Source: Candidatus Undinarchaeales archaeon (GTDB lineage: Archaea > SpSt-1190 > JASMDC01). From it: a stretch of 17,384 bases of DNA. Each line of letters starts with the position of its first letter. The first letter of the stretch is position 1. A program made the position numbers and the translations under genes. Below are positions 1-7,099 of this stretch, in pieces. The DNA is taken from contig JASMDC010000053.1 in the NCBI GenBank assembly GCA_030753015.1, forward strand, positions 1 to 17,384, given 5' to 3'. A model generated the notes under the pieces. The model was not told the DNA's origin. It ran no database searches and saw nothing but the letters and a program-made list of their open reading frames with translations.

Positions 1-223
1 ACTATGCCCGGGCAGGGGCGGGAGCGTAGTGATGGGGTAGGGAGAGGGGGCAAACGTCGAGGTTATGCAACAAAGCAATTGTAGAGAGAGAAAAACCCAT
101 CAATGATTAGTTACGGGCCCCGGGTGGGGGGTCCACTGCGAGACTATGTGATTCGATCGGTGGCTGTGAGAACTAGCGAGGCGAGCTTGGCACGAGAGCG
201 TCGTCGGGGCCAAGGATGCGAGA
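1..223. other. Left-edge region without a supported gene
   Basis: No reading frame here looks like a gene. The stretch mixes purine-rich and G-rich runs (about 10-50 and 115-135) with a short A/T-rich part around 60-112. A stop codon at 167-169 lies in frame upstream of the first gene and no alternative start falls between it and 224. I see no well-placed TATA box 27 bases before 224, unlike most other genes in the window, so the first gene may have a leader or a promoter I cannot recognise. The end of a neighbouring gene outside the window could also lie here. Confidence 0.4.
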
Positions 224-1501
224 ATGAGCACAAGACGTGCAAAACACCGAGAGATTTGTACTGGTGGCTATGAGCGAGAGCTCTGGCTGTCCTTTTATGC
301 TACCGCGTCCCGGGCCAAGCGTACCTTCAGCAGGGCATGGTGTAACTCGCTGGTCCGGTTCTCCCTCCTTACGCTGCTCGGCGCCCTTACCGGTGTGGCC
401 GCCCACCTCACCTTTGCACTGGGCGGCCCCGTGGCCTACATCCTCGAGAACACATGGGGCGTGGTCCCCATGACAGTGGGCTACCTAGTATCCCCGTTCG
501 CGGGAGCCTGTGTCGGCGCCGCAAGCGCTCTCGCCGCCGGGATTGTCGCATTCGGCTGGTTCTTCGCCGTTCCCGGGATCGTTCCGTACATACTATCCGT
601 TATCGCGGTCCCCATGGCGACCGGTGCTCTAGTGGGCGCCCTGCCGGCAATGCTCGCTCCGCGGGTCGAATCCTCCCGCCTGCTCGCCACGCTGTTCGTG
701 TGCACCCTGTCGGTCCAGTTCGCCGGTGTAGCGCCCGCGCTGGTCGAGATAGATCTCCGTTCACCCGATGCGAGCGGGCTCGCCTCGCTCCCCCTCATCA
801 TCCTTTTTTGCTTCGGGGCGTACACCCTTGTAGCGGCACCGATCTTACGCCTCGTCGTCCTTGGTGACGGACGTGCGATTGGCCCTGCGGTCGCCGTGTT
901 CGTGGTCCTGCTCGTCGTGGCGGGCCCCCGGCTCGAACGCTCGGTTCAGAGCGATCCCGTGGACCCTCGCATATCTCACCCACGGATCATGGCGCTCGCG
1001 GACCGCCTGGCATCGTCCGACCTTCCTGACGAGGACCGCATCAGTGCCACGCTGGCGTACGTGCGTGACGACATCGGCCCGTACATCCGTCCGCCGAACA
1101 AGCTGGTGCTCCATCAACAGAGCGCTCTCCAGACCCTCGAAAGAGGCCGTGGGGACTGTGTGGACAAGGCGGTCCTGCTCGTCACCCTCCTCCGGCACGA
1201 GGGTTTCGTCGCCGAGCTCGATGAACAACCCGATCACGTCCGCGTGATGCTCTTTCGCGAGGACGGCGACCGGATCCTCGATCCGTCCCATGAAGAGCTC
1301 CTATGGTCCGATAATGATCACCTGGAGAGGCCCATAAGCACCCTGTTAATGCGTATAATTTACGGGATTGATCCCCGTTCAGTGATCCTGAGTGCGCTCG
1401 CCCTCTCACAGCTTATCGTCCTCTACGTCGTCTGGGCATATCCGGCGGTGGCACGCGACCTGATGATGGAGGCGTCCCTGCCCCGGTATAACGTCATGTA
1501 G
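224..1501 (+). CDS. Membrane protein with transglutaminase-like domain, copy 1
   Basis: First of three tandem paralogs. After about 45 mostly polar residues, roughly residues 46-245 form about six hydrophobic segments sharing a motif with its neighbours (VVP..VGY..SP..GA.VG). The part from about residue 255 is a transglutaminase-like/papain-fold domain with the triad visible: Cys312 in RGDCVD, His338 in PDHVRV and Asp353 in ILDPS. Transglutaminase-like domains in archaea act as proteases, deglycosylases or cross-linkers, and the substrate cannot be read here. Unlike copies 2 and 3 it ends with an extra hydrophobic segment (about residues 387-410), so both ends of the soluble domain would be tethered. 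ATG 224 is the only start after the upstream in-frame stop, but it lacks an obvious box at the usual spacing. The protein is 425 aa. The fold call is firm; the activity is unknown. Confidence 0.85.
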   Translation: MSTRRAKHREICTGGYERELWLSFYATASRAKRTFSRAWCNSLVRFSLLTLLGALTGVAAHLTFALGGPVAYILENTWGVVPMTVGYLVSPFAGACVGAASALAAGIVAFGWFFAVPGIVPYILSVIAVPMATGALVGALPAMLAPRVESSRLLATLFVCTLSVQFAGVAPALVEIDLRSPDASGLASLPLIILFCFGAYTLVAAPILRLVVLGDGRAIGPAVAVFVVLLVVAGPRLERSVQSDPVDPRISHPRIMALADRLASSDLPDEDRISATLAYVRDDIGPYIRPPNKLVLHQQSALQTLERGRGDCVDKAVLLVTLLRHEGFVAELDEQPDHVRVMLFREDGDRILDPSHEELLWSDNDHLERPISTLLMRIIYGIDPRSVILSALALSQLIVLYVVWAYPAVARDLMMEASLPRYNVM

Positions 1502-1526
1502 GTCCGCGTCAATGCCCGTCAAAACC

Positions 1527-1532
1527 TTTATA
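1527..1532 (+). promoter_or_regulatory. TATA box of transglutaminase-like copy 2
   Basis: The box TTTATA follows an A-rich stretch (CAAAAC) that could act as the BRE. Its centre lies 27-28 bases before GTG 1557. It sits inside the longer reading frame that begins at ATG 1512, which argues that 1512 is not the real start. The spacing from CAAAA to the GTG (37 bases) is identical in copy 3. Confidence 0.6.
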
Positions 1533-1556
1533 GACCTTCGGCGGGAGCACCGGGGC

Positions 1557-2663
1557 GTGGCCGAGGACAACAACGGCGAGGACCTCTCCGAGGAGGACTC
1601 CCGAACGGACACGGCGCCCGCGATCCTTGAGCGCTTGGAGGGAACGCGTGTCGGGGACTGGCTCCTCGCTTCCTGGGAGAATCCACGGGACCGGTGGCTG
1701 TTGCTAACGAGCCTTGGGCTCGTCTACGGAATCGTCGGTTATCTCCTTATCATGGGCGACTTCAACGTGTCCACCTTCCTCGTGTACGCCCTGGACGTAG
1801 TGCCCATCGTCGTCGGCTACAGGGTCTCGCCCGCCGCTGGCGCCTGGGTCGGAGTAATTGGTTCGCTCGCTACGGGCATCATTCTGCTCCTGAACCTTTG
1901 GGGATTCCGAGGTTTCCAATACTATCTCATCCCCGTGATCCTGGTGGCCATGATGGCCGGCGCTTTTCTGGGAGCCCTTCCCGCACGTCTTGCACCGGAG
2001 ATGGACCGCCGCCGCCTGCTCCTCGTGCTCCTTGGATGCGCCGGCGTTGTCGGCTTCACCGACGTCACTCCCGTGATCGCGGCCTGGATAATGGGCCGCG
2101 CCCATATAGTCAACCTCTGGATCTGGCCCGTGATGACGATAATGTGCTTCACAATATACGTTCTCGTCGTGGTGCCCCTTGTCAGAGTGTTTGTTCGTGG
2201 CGAAAGGAACGGATTGAGACTGGCACTGGTCTCGATCATCGCCATTATTCTCGTTGGTCTCATCCCATATGATACGCCCTCGACGGTGATGCCTGAACGG
2301 TTCGAGCCCTACATCAAATCCGACCATTCCGCGGTGATCCGGCTATCCAGCGAGATCGCACGACCGTCACTGACCGATCAGGAGCGCATCAACACCACCT
2401 ACCGGTTCGTACGCGACAACATTACCTACATAGACGATCCGCCCATTATAGGGGATTACCTCCAGCCGCCCGAGGAGACGATAGAGCGCGGTTACGGCGA
2501 CTGCGAGGACGTGTCCATCCTCTTGGTCTCCCTCCTTCGGAACCAAGGCTTCAATGCCTCGGTGGACGTCATCCCTGGCCACGCCCGTGTGGAGTTGGCG
2601 TGGAACGGCTCCATCCACCTGCTCGATGCGACGAGCATCGATGAGTTCCAGGTCGGCGGCTAG
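1557..2663 (+). CDS. Membrane protein with transglutaminase-like domain, copy 2
   Basis: Second paralog, 368 aa from GTG 1557. An acidic N terminus of about 45 residues precedes about six hydrophobic segments (roughly 45-245). A transglutaminase-like domain follows with Cys316 (GYGDCED), His342 (PGHARV) and Asp357 (LLDATS). It lacks the C-terminal hydrophobic segment of copy 1 and stops shortly after the Asp. I chose GTG 1557 rather than ATG 1512, 15 codons upstream, because a TATA box sits 27 bases before it, as expected for leaderless transcription, and copy 3 has the same arrangement. It starts 55 bases after copy 1 ends but appears to have its own promoter. The hydrophobic part resembles the small-molecule-binding S-components of ECF transporters in length and small-residue pattern; that is inference only. 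Confidence 0.85.
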   Translation: MAEDNNGEDLSEEDSRTDTAPAILERLEGTRVGDWLLASWENPRDRWLLLTSLGLVYGIVGYLLIMGDFNVSTFLVYALDVVPIVVGYRVSPAAGAWVGVIGSLATGIILLLNLWGFRGFQYYLIPVILVAMMAGAFLGALPARLAPEMDRRRLLLVLLGCAGVVGFTDVTPVIAAWIMGRAHIVNLWIWPVMTIMCFTIYVLVVVPLVRVFVRGERNGLRLALVSIIAIILVGLIPYDTPSTVMPERFEPYIKSDHSAVIRLSSEIARPSLTDQERINTTYRFVRDNITYIDDPPIIGDYLQPPEETIERGYGDCEDVSILLVSLLRNQGFNASVDVIPGHARVELAWNGSIHLLDATSIDEFQVGG

Positions 2664-2747
2664 GGCCAGGCTCACCTGCCGAGCCAAGAGAGGGGCTCCG
2701 GACCAAATGTAGGATTTGTACGTGGTCAGAACCCATCCGTCAAAAGC

Positions 2748-2753
2748 TATTTA
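2748..2753 (+). promoter_or_regulatory. TATA box of transglutaminase-like copy 3
   Basis: TATTTA preceded by CAAAAG. Its centre is 27 bases before GTG 2778, matching the layout before copy 2. The intergenic stretch 2664-2777 otherwise shows nothing recognisable. Confidence 0.55.
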
Positions 2754-2777
2754 GCCAATGGGAAACCCTCACGTCCC

Positions 2778-3851
2778 GTGGAGGACGGAGCGCGTGAAAC
2801 TGCTGGTGCGTCGGAGGAACGGCGCACGTCCTCTGGCGCTCTCTCCATCGGAAAGATGCTGGACCACCCACCTACACGCATACTGTTCCTCAGCTTGCTG
2901 GGTGTGGTGTACGGCTACACATCCTTCCTCACCCTCACCTGGAGTTCGTCAATCGCATCGCTCCTGGTCTACGTCTGGGACGTCGTGCCCGTGGTGGCAG
3001 GATACAGATTCTCCCCCGCGAGCGGTGCATTGGTGGGGATCATGGGCTCCTTCACCACCTGGTGGGCCATGTTCCATGAACCTGTCTGGTTCCAGCTGGC
3101 GATCCCCAACGTAATCCCGATCCTCGCCGTTACACTTGTCACCGGGGCGATGCTGGGAGCGCTCCCTTCGAGCTTTGCCCCCGGGCTCGAGCGGCGCCGC
3201 CTGTTCGTTGCTCTGCTCGCCTGCGCGGTGGCGGTGGGGTTCGCCGACGTAGCCCCCATAGCATTGAGCTGGGCCGTGGGCCGCACCCGCTTCATCTACC
3301 TGTGGCTATGGCCTGTAATGACTATGGTGTCCTTCAGCGTGTATGCCCTCGCTGTGATGCCTCTCACACGTTACCTCGTCCGCGGTGAGCCTCCGGGCCG
3401 GTTGCGATTGGTTCTTCTGGTGCTCGCGGCGGTCCTGGTAGGCCTCGTCCCCTTCGAGCCGGACCTCGGGCTGGACACCGATGACTTCACCGAGTACATA
3501 CGTCCTGACCATCCCGATGTGGTCGCGCTCGCCCGTCGGCTCGGCGACCCTTCCCTTCCCGATGAGGGGCGCATCAACGCCACCTTCTGTTTCGTACGCG
3601 ACAACATCACCTATCGGAGCGATCCGTTCATAGTGTACTACGACTACTTCCAACCACCCGAGGAGACCCTTGAGCGGGGGTATGGCGATTGTGACGACAG
3701 GGCGATCCTCCTCGTATCCCTCCTGAGGGCCGAGGGGTTCGAAGCAGAGGTGGACCTAATCCCAAACCACGCCCGGGCCAACCTTACATGGAACGGTTCT
3801 GTCCGTGTACTGGACCCGAGCAGTGACATCCAATTCATGTGCCCGCATTAA
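2778..3851 (+). CDS. Membrane protein with transglutaminase-like domain, copy 3
   Basis: Third paralog, 357 aa from GTG 2778. It has a short polar N terminus (about 30 residues), about six hydrophobic segments to about residue 230, then the transglutaminase-like domain with Cys305 (GYGDCDD), His331 (PNHARA) and Asp346 (VLDPSS). Copies 2 and 3 are clearly closer to each other than to copy 1: both share the DVVP..GYR.SPA.GA motif and the stretches FVRDNITY and QPPEETLERGYGDC or close variants. The GTG start is set by a TATA box 27 bases upstream; a nearby ATG at 2758 is in another frame. The last four bases overlap the end of the convergent gene on the other strand. The soluble domain probably faces outside, inferred from topology and not shown directly. 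Confidence 0.85.
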   Translation: MEDGARETAGASEERRTSSGALSIGKMLDHPPTRILFLSLLGVVYGYTSFLTLTWSSSIASLLVYVWDVVPVVAGYRFSPASGALVGIMGSFTTWWAMFHEPVWFQLAIPNVIPILAVTLVTGAMLGALPSSFAPGLERRRLFVALLACAVAVGFADVAPIALSWAVGRTRFIYLWLWPVMTMVSFSVYALAVMPLTRYLVRGEPPGRLRLVLLVLAAVLVGLVPFEPDLGLDTDDFTEYIRPDHPDVVALARRLGDPSLPDEGRINATFCFVRDNITYRSDPFIVYYDYFQPPEETLERGYGDCDDRAILLVSLLRAEGFEAEVDLIPNHARANLTWNGSVRVLDPSSDIQFMCPH

Positions 3852-4333
3852 GGACTTTCGGGACGTCCTCTCTTGGTCTCCGGGCCCCCGTCATGTTTTC
3901 CGAGGGCAAGGAACGGACCGGGGTCACCAGGGCTGATCACCAGCGTCCGTGGCCATCCCTCTCGCCGACGGACCACGATGCGGCCTGCGAGGCGTGTGGA
4001 CAGGTAGAGCGTGCCGTGGCGATAGGCGCGCACGTAGGAGGGCAGGTCGCCGAGGCCCTTCTCCACCGAATCTATGTCGTCGGCGGGCACTCGCAGACGC
4101 AGGGGGCCGTACCACACCACCAGGTCCCCCGCTTCGTCGATGACATAGCGGACGAAGATGGTTGAGAGGAAGAGGACGATGATGGGGACCCACAGGAGAA
4201 ATATGAGGGGTGTGAACAGGGGCGGGAGGAACGTCCGGGCCTGCCACAGGAAGGTCGTGATGTAGGTGCAGGCCAGCACATAGGCCACCGAGGCGGTGAC
4301 GAACCGCCGGTCGATGGGGGGGCTATCGATCAC
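3848..4333 (-). CDS. Small membrane protein with bacterial-type PH-like domain
   Basis: Predicted 161 aa. Two hydrophobic segments (about residues 11-30 and 38-59) are followed by an all-beta domain (about 62-145). Its pattern (YVIDEAGDLVVWYGPLR, then ADDIDSVE, then LVISPGDPGPFL) fits the bacterial PH-like families found in small membrane proteins. Such domains usually mediate protein or envelope interactions; the partner is unknown. GTG 4333 is chosen because it overlaps the TAG stop of trmJ (4323-4325) and the trmJ frame is intact to that point. A longer open frame running up to 4678 is only trmJ read out of frame. The overlap suggests translational coupling with trmJ. The C-terminal tail (about 146-161) is charged and probably disordered. 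Confidence 0.7.
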   Translation of the reverse strand: MIDSPPIDRRFVTASVAYVLACTYITTFLWQARTFLPPLFTPLIFLLWVPIIVLFLSTIFVRYVIDEAGDLVVWYGPLRLRVPADDIDSVEKGLGDLPSYVRAYRHGTLYLSTRLAGRIVVRRREGWPRTLVISPGDPGPFLALGKHDGGPETKRGRPESP

Positions 4334-5042
4334 CGTCAGTGTCCCGGCCCCCTGTCCGGTCAACGAGCACCCGGAAGAATCCGGCGAGCCCGAACGCCTC
4401 CTGACGCGTGAGGAACGATTTTGCCAGCACCCTGCGGAGCACGAGCCCAATCTTGTGGGCGCGCTGCTCCGAGAACGCCAGCTCGTCCATGAGCGTGTCC
4501 GCGCTCCGGAGGATGACCTCTTTCTCGACGGCACCGGCGAGCTCAAAGGATTCGGCATCGAGCTGACGTCCGACCCAGACCTCGTAGAGGATGACCGCCG
4601 CGGCCTGGGAGATGTTGAGAGTGCCGTACTCGGGGCTTGCCGGGATGGTGACCACCAGCTCGCACCGCTCCAGCTCATCGGTGTGGAGCCCCTCCCCCTC
4701 CCGACCGAGCACGAGGGCCGCCCTCCCCTTGGCGCCCGCGAGCCGCTCGCCGAGCTGACGCGGACCTATGTGTGAGCGCAGGACTTTCCGCTCCGACGCA
4801 CGGATTGCCGTGGAGCCCACGACCAGTTCGCACCCCGATATAGCCTCGTCCCACGTCGCCACCCTACGGGACGCGTCCAGGACGTCGACCGCGTGCTTGG
4901 CCCGCCGCCGTGCCTCGTCATCGAGCTCGCACTGAGGATCGAGGAGCACGAGGTCCGATACCCCGAAGTTCTTCATAAGGCGGCAGACGGCGCCGACGTT
5001 GCCCGCGGTCTGGGGCTGGACGAGCACGACTGTAAATGACAT
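4323..5042 (-). CDS. trmJ: tRNA (cytidine/uridine-2'-O-)-methyltransferase TrmJ
   Basis: 239 aa, the usual length of TrmJ, a SPOUT-class (SpoU/TrmH) enzyme that 2'-O-methylates position 32 of the tRNA anticodon loop using S-adenosylmethionine. All three family motifs are visible: motif 1 VQPQTAGNVGAVCRLMKNFG (Asn15, Arg21), motif 2 VLGREGEGL (about 111-119) and motif 3 TLNISQAAAVILYE (Asn143, Ser145), which together make the trefoil-knot SAM site. The C-terminal part (about 165-225) is helical, as in TrmJ. Archaeal TrmJ studied so far is specific for cytidine, so Cm32 is the likely product. The gene starts 15 bases after the 182-aa gene and its stop overlaps the start of the PH-like gene, so the three probably form one transcript. 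Confidence 0.9.
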   Translation of the reverse strand: MSFTVVLVQPQTAGNVGAVCRLMKNFGVSDLVLLDPQCELDDEARRRAKHAVDVLDASRRVATWDEAISGCELVVGSTAIRASERKVLRSHIGPRQLGERLAGAKGRAALVLGREGEGLHTDELERCELVVTIPASPEYGTLNISQAAAVILYEVWVGRQLDAESFELAGAVEKEVILRSADTLMDELAFSEQRAHKIGLVLRRVLAKSFLTRQEAFGLAGFFRVLVDRTGGRDTDGDR

Positions 5043-5057
5043 GGGGAACCCGTGAGA

Positions 5058-5606
5058 TCAGGGTTCCTTGAACCTGCTGTACACGTCCGCCAGGAAGCTC
5101 TCCCGCTCGAGGAACGGCCCGACAAGGTCCTCCACGCGCATTTTCTTCATACATCTGGAGATGAGGTTGCGGGAAACCTGTCGCTCGGGCGTGAGATCGT
5201 ACCGGGAGATTATGTCAAGCTCCTCGCCAACGCTCTTGGAAAAACCCTTGAAGTCCTCACCAGGGGTCTTGCTCCGGGCCCACACGCCCAGGAGTTCGAG
5301 CGCCTCGGTGATGGTCAGGTGCTCATCGCCCACCAAGATACCACGGTCGGCGATCCACACCTTGGTGACCCGCTCAAGGGCCTCCTCCTGCATCATTACC
5401 TGGATGATGAAGAAGTCCTTGTTGCGCTCACCGAGGGGTGTGAAGATGTCCAGGATCTCCTTCTGGGCAGCCACGGGCAGGATGTAGGAGTTCGAGGCGA
5501 GCCGTAGGAAGGGGAACCTGCGCTTGCTATCGAAGTCCTCCATCACCTCGGACACTCGGGAGAGGAGCTTCTGACCGAACACGAGGAGGATGACGTTCTC
5601 GTCCAT
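5058..5606 (-). CDS. Unrecognised 182-aa soluble protein upstream of trmJ
   Basis: I do not recognise the family. The protein is 182 aa, mixed alpha/beta in character, with no signal peptide, membrane segment or cysteine cluster. It begins MDENVILLVFGQKLL and carries a central stretch (about residues 52-100) of alternating hydrophobic and charged residues. A basic, helical C terminus follows, including SRNLISRCMKKMR. ATG 5606 is well supported: a TATA box on this strand sits 25-31 bases upstream, giving a leaderless start, while the longer open frame reaching 5849 is DUF371 in another frame. It is the first gene of a likely three-gene unit with trmJ and the PH-like gene. The basic C terminus and the neighbour could suggest an RNA-related role, but that is only guilt by association. 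Confidence 0.75.
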   Translation of the reverse strand: MDENVILLVFGQKLLSRVSEVMEDFDSKRRFPFLRLASNSYILPVAAQKEILDIFTPLGERNKDFFIIQVMMQEEALERVTKVWIADRGILVGDEHLTITEALELLGVWARSKTPGEDFKGFSKSVGEELDIISRYDLTPERQVSRNLISRCMKKMRVEDLVGPFLERESFLADVYSRFKEP

Positions 5607-5630
5607 GGGGGAGAAGGGGGGATGAACCAA

Positions 5631-5637
5631 TATAAAG
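5631..5637 (-). promoter_or_regulatory. TATA box of the 182-aa gene / trmJ unit
   Basis: Read on the minus strand the box is CTTTATA. Its first base is 31 bases from ATG 5606, the same spacing as CTTTATA before GTG 1557. It directly abuts the DUF371 stop codon (5638-5640), so this promoter lies in the 31-base gap between the two genes. Confidence 0.65.
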
Positions 5638-6069
5638 CTACGGGTGGCCTGTCGGGGCGCACTCGAGCACGATGCGGACGGGACCGCCCGCGCGGAGCCG
5701 GTCCACCAGTTCGCGGGAGAGGTCCTTTGCCGCCTTGTCCGCATCGATTGCCAGCGTCCTTCCGCAGACGTACCCGCTGCGGCGCACGACCATGTCGGAC
5801 GGGTCCTCGAATGTGAGGCCGGGGGCGCCCGTGGCCTCGACGACATCAAAGACGCCGTCCGCCTCGATGGTGATGCGCAGTCGCCTGCCTGCCCGCAGCG
5901 CGTCCTTCAGGTCGTCGTCCAGTCCGGGGAGCGAGCGGTCCATCGCCACGGCCACGAAGCAGTCGCCACGGGAGGTCACGGCCTCCTCCGTGGTGAACGC
6001 GAGGGTGTTGTAATGGGTGGAGAGGATGTTGGGATGCCCCTTTCCCTGCAGCACCTGACGGACCGTCAC
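5638..6069 (-). CDS. DUF371 family protein
   Basis: 143 aa, the normal length for DUF371, a family found almost only in archaea and without an assigned biochemical role. Recognisable conserved blocks are GKGHPNILSTHYNTL (about 9-23), SRGDCFVAVAMDRS (about 33-46), and MVVRRSGYVCGRTLAIDADK followed by AAKDLSRELV (about 93-122). The protein looks cytosolic, with no signal or membrane segment. GTG 6069 is the likely first codon; an A/T-rich box centred near 6095 lies 26 bases upstream on this strand. Further in-frame GTG codons exist downstream, but the conserved block begins only about nine residues in, which favours 6069. It is followed by the trmJ unit, which has its own box. It is divergent from the AIM24 gene, apparently sharing one promoter box. 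Confidence 0.85.
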   Translation of the reverse strand: MTVRQVLQGKGHPNILSTHYNTLAFTTEEAVTSRGDCFVAVAMDRSLPGLDDDLKDALRAGRRLRITIEADGVFDVVEATGAPGLTFEDPSDMVVRRSGYVCGRTLAIDADKAAKDLSRELVDRLRAGGPVRIVLECAPTGHP

Positions 6070-6084
6070 GGACCGGCGGGTCCG
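6069..6084. repeat. Inverted repeat over the DUF371 start
   Basis: A 6-base inverted repeat, CGGACC then GGTCCG, separated by four bases (GGCG). It covers the first base of the DUF371 GTG and the predicted transcription start on the minus strand. In a leaderless gene it would be well placed as a repressor operator. It could equally be chance in GC-rich DNA. Confidence 0.3.
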
Positions 6085-6091
6085 CCAAACC

Positions 6092-6098
6092 TTTTTAT
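6092..6098. promoter_or_regulatory. Shared TATA box, DUF371 (-) and AIM24 (+)
   Basis: TTTTTAT is the only A/T-rich block between the two starts. Its centre (6095) is 28 bases before ATG 6123 on the plus strand and 26 bases before GTG 6069 on the minus strand. One TBP site could therefore support leaderless transcription in both directions. On the plus strand CCAAAC precedes the box as a possible BRE. Confidence 0.6.
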
Positions 6099-6122
6099 GT
6101 CCTTGTGGGCACGCCCAAATCG

Positions 6123-6809
6123 ATGAAGGTACATATCGAGGGGAAGCTGGCGCCCATGGCCCAGATCGACCTCGATACCGGCGAGCGCATCTACGCCCAG
6201 GCCGGCAGCCTGATGTTCAAGACCGGGTCCGTCGATATGGAGCCCACGGGCCGGGGCGAGGGTGCCAGCGGTATCTTCAAGCGCCTGATCACCTCAGAGA
6301 CCGTGCTCTTCCTCGAGTTCAAGGGTCCGGGGACCGTGGGGCTGTCCCCCTTCTTCCCCGGCGAGATCAAGGAGGTCGTGCTCAGTGAGGGCGAGTCAAT
6401 CCACGTCAACCGGGGCGCGTTCCTCTTCGCCGAGCGCTCGGTGCGGTACGACGTCGACTGGGTGAGCCGCGGGTGGTGGCAGCGCGCCAAGATGGGCCTA
6501 CTGGGCGGCGAAGGGTTCTTCTTCCAGAAGCTCACCGGGCCGGGCCGCGCCTACCTCTACGTGTGCGGCGACATCGTGGAGACCGAGCTCGCCGCGGGCC
6601 AGACCGTCCAGGTGGAGCAGGGCGCTCTGGTGTACAAGGACGTGGAGGTGGGGTACGAGCTCGAGCGCGTAAAGGGACTGGGGCGCATCATATTCTCCGG
6701 TGCGGGCCTGTTCCTCGTCACGCTTACCGGTCCCGGGAAGGTGGCCCTACAGACCATGGACCTCAACCAGTTCGTCGGCCGCATCGTCGCACCCATCATG
6801 CGCTCGTAG
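6123..6809 (+). CDS. AIM24 / TIGR00266 family protein
   Basis: 228 aa. The sequence matches the AIM24 family (formerly DUF124), a beta-rich fold spread across archaea, bacteria and mitochondria; no enzyme activity is established. Typical features visible are the N-terminal AQIDLDTGERIYAQAGSLMF (about residues 14-33), GPGTVGLSPFFPGEI (about 74-88), the repeated motif LTGPGRAYLYVCGDI (about 139-153) and LTGPGKVALQTM (about 205-216), which reflects the internal repeats of the fold. No signal peptide is seen. I chose ATG 6123 over the in-frame GTG 6105 because the box at 6092-6098 places transcription initiation on 6123. It is divergent from DUF371 and followed by two small membrane-protein genes. 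Confidence 0.88.
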   Translation: MKVHIEGKLAPMAQIDLDTGERIYAQAGSLMFKTGSVDMEPTGRGEGASGIFKRLITSETVLFLEFKGPGTVGLSPFFPGEIKEVVLSEGESIHVNRGAFLFAERSVRYDVDWVSRGWWQRAKMGLLGGEGFFFQKLTGPGRAYLYVCGDIVETELAAGQTVQVEQGALVYKDVEVGYELERVKGLGRIIFSGAGLFLVTLTGPGKVALQTMDLNQFVGRIVAPIMRS

Positions 6810-6863
6810 GGTTCGCTGCGAAAGGCTTTTCAATCATCACCTCACAGAGATTGACGAGCGCCC

Positions 6864-7058
6864 ATGACCGACCAGACCACCCAGCCCCTTCCCGAAACGA
6901 AGGGCGGGGGGATGAGCCTCCTCGACCTCATCGTCATCCTCATCGAGGTGGCGGGAGTCGCGGGGGTCGTGTACATCGCGATGTGGCTCATGGGCGACTG
7001 CTACTCCTACACCCTCGCGGGGTACAAGCTGAGCTGCTGCCCCATCTCGTGCGGGTGA
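6864..7058 (+). CDS. 64-aa Cys-rich single-pass membrane peptide
   Basis: A short gene of unknown function. About 18 polar residues precede one hydrophobic helix (about residues 19-43). A C-terminal tail of about 20 residues then holds four cysteines (Cys46, 58, 59 and 63) in the ending KLSCCPISCG. With the polar N terminus inside, the Cys-rich tail would lie outside the membrane and could bind metal or form disulfides; that is inference. A T-rich element (CTTTTC, about 6826-6831) lies about 36 bases before ATG 6864, compatible with a promoter and a leader of a few bases. An internal ATG at 6912 (residue 17) is an alternative start. It lies 54 bases after the AIM24 gene. Codon use matches the neighbouring GC-rich genes. 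Confidence 0.65.
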   Translation: MTDQTTQPLPETKGGGMSLLDLIVILIEVAGVAGVVYIAMWLMGDCYSYTLAGYKLSCCPISCG

Positions 7059-7099
7059 AACCGCGCTGTATGTGTGGGCCCTGATCCTCTTTTCGAAAC

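Noticed and set aside
4334-4678. N-terminal extension of the PH-like protein
   Set aside because: It lies inside trmJ in another frame and is Ser/Arg-rich, typical of a shadow frame; GTG 4333 overlapping the trmJ stop is the better start.
5607-5849. N-terminal extension of the 182-aa protein
   Set aside because: It overlaps DUF371 out of frame and lies upstream of the TATA box at 5631-5637.
6512-6538. Repeated LTGPG motifs in the AIM24-family protein as a gene duplication
   Set aside because: Internal repeats are a normal property of the AIM24 fold, not a recent duplication.
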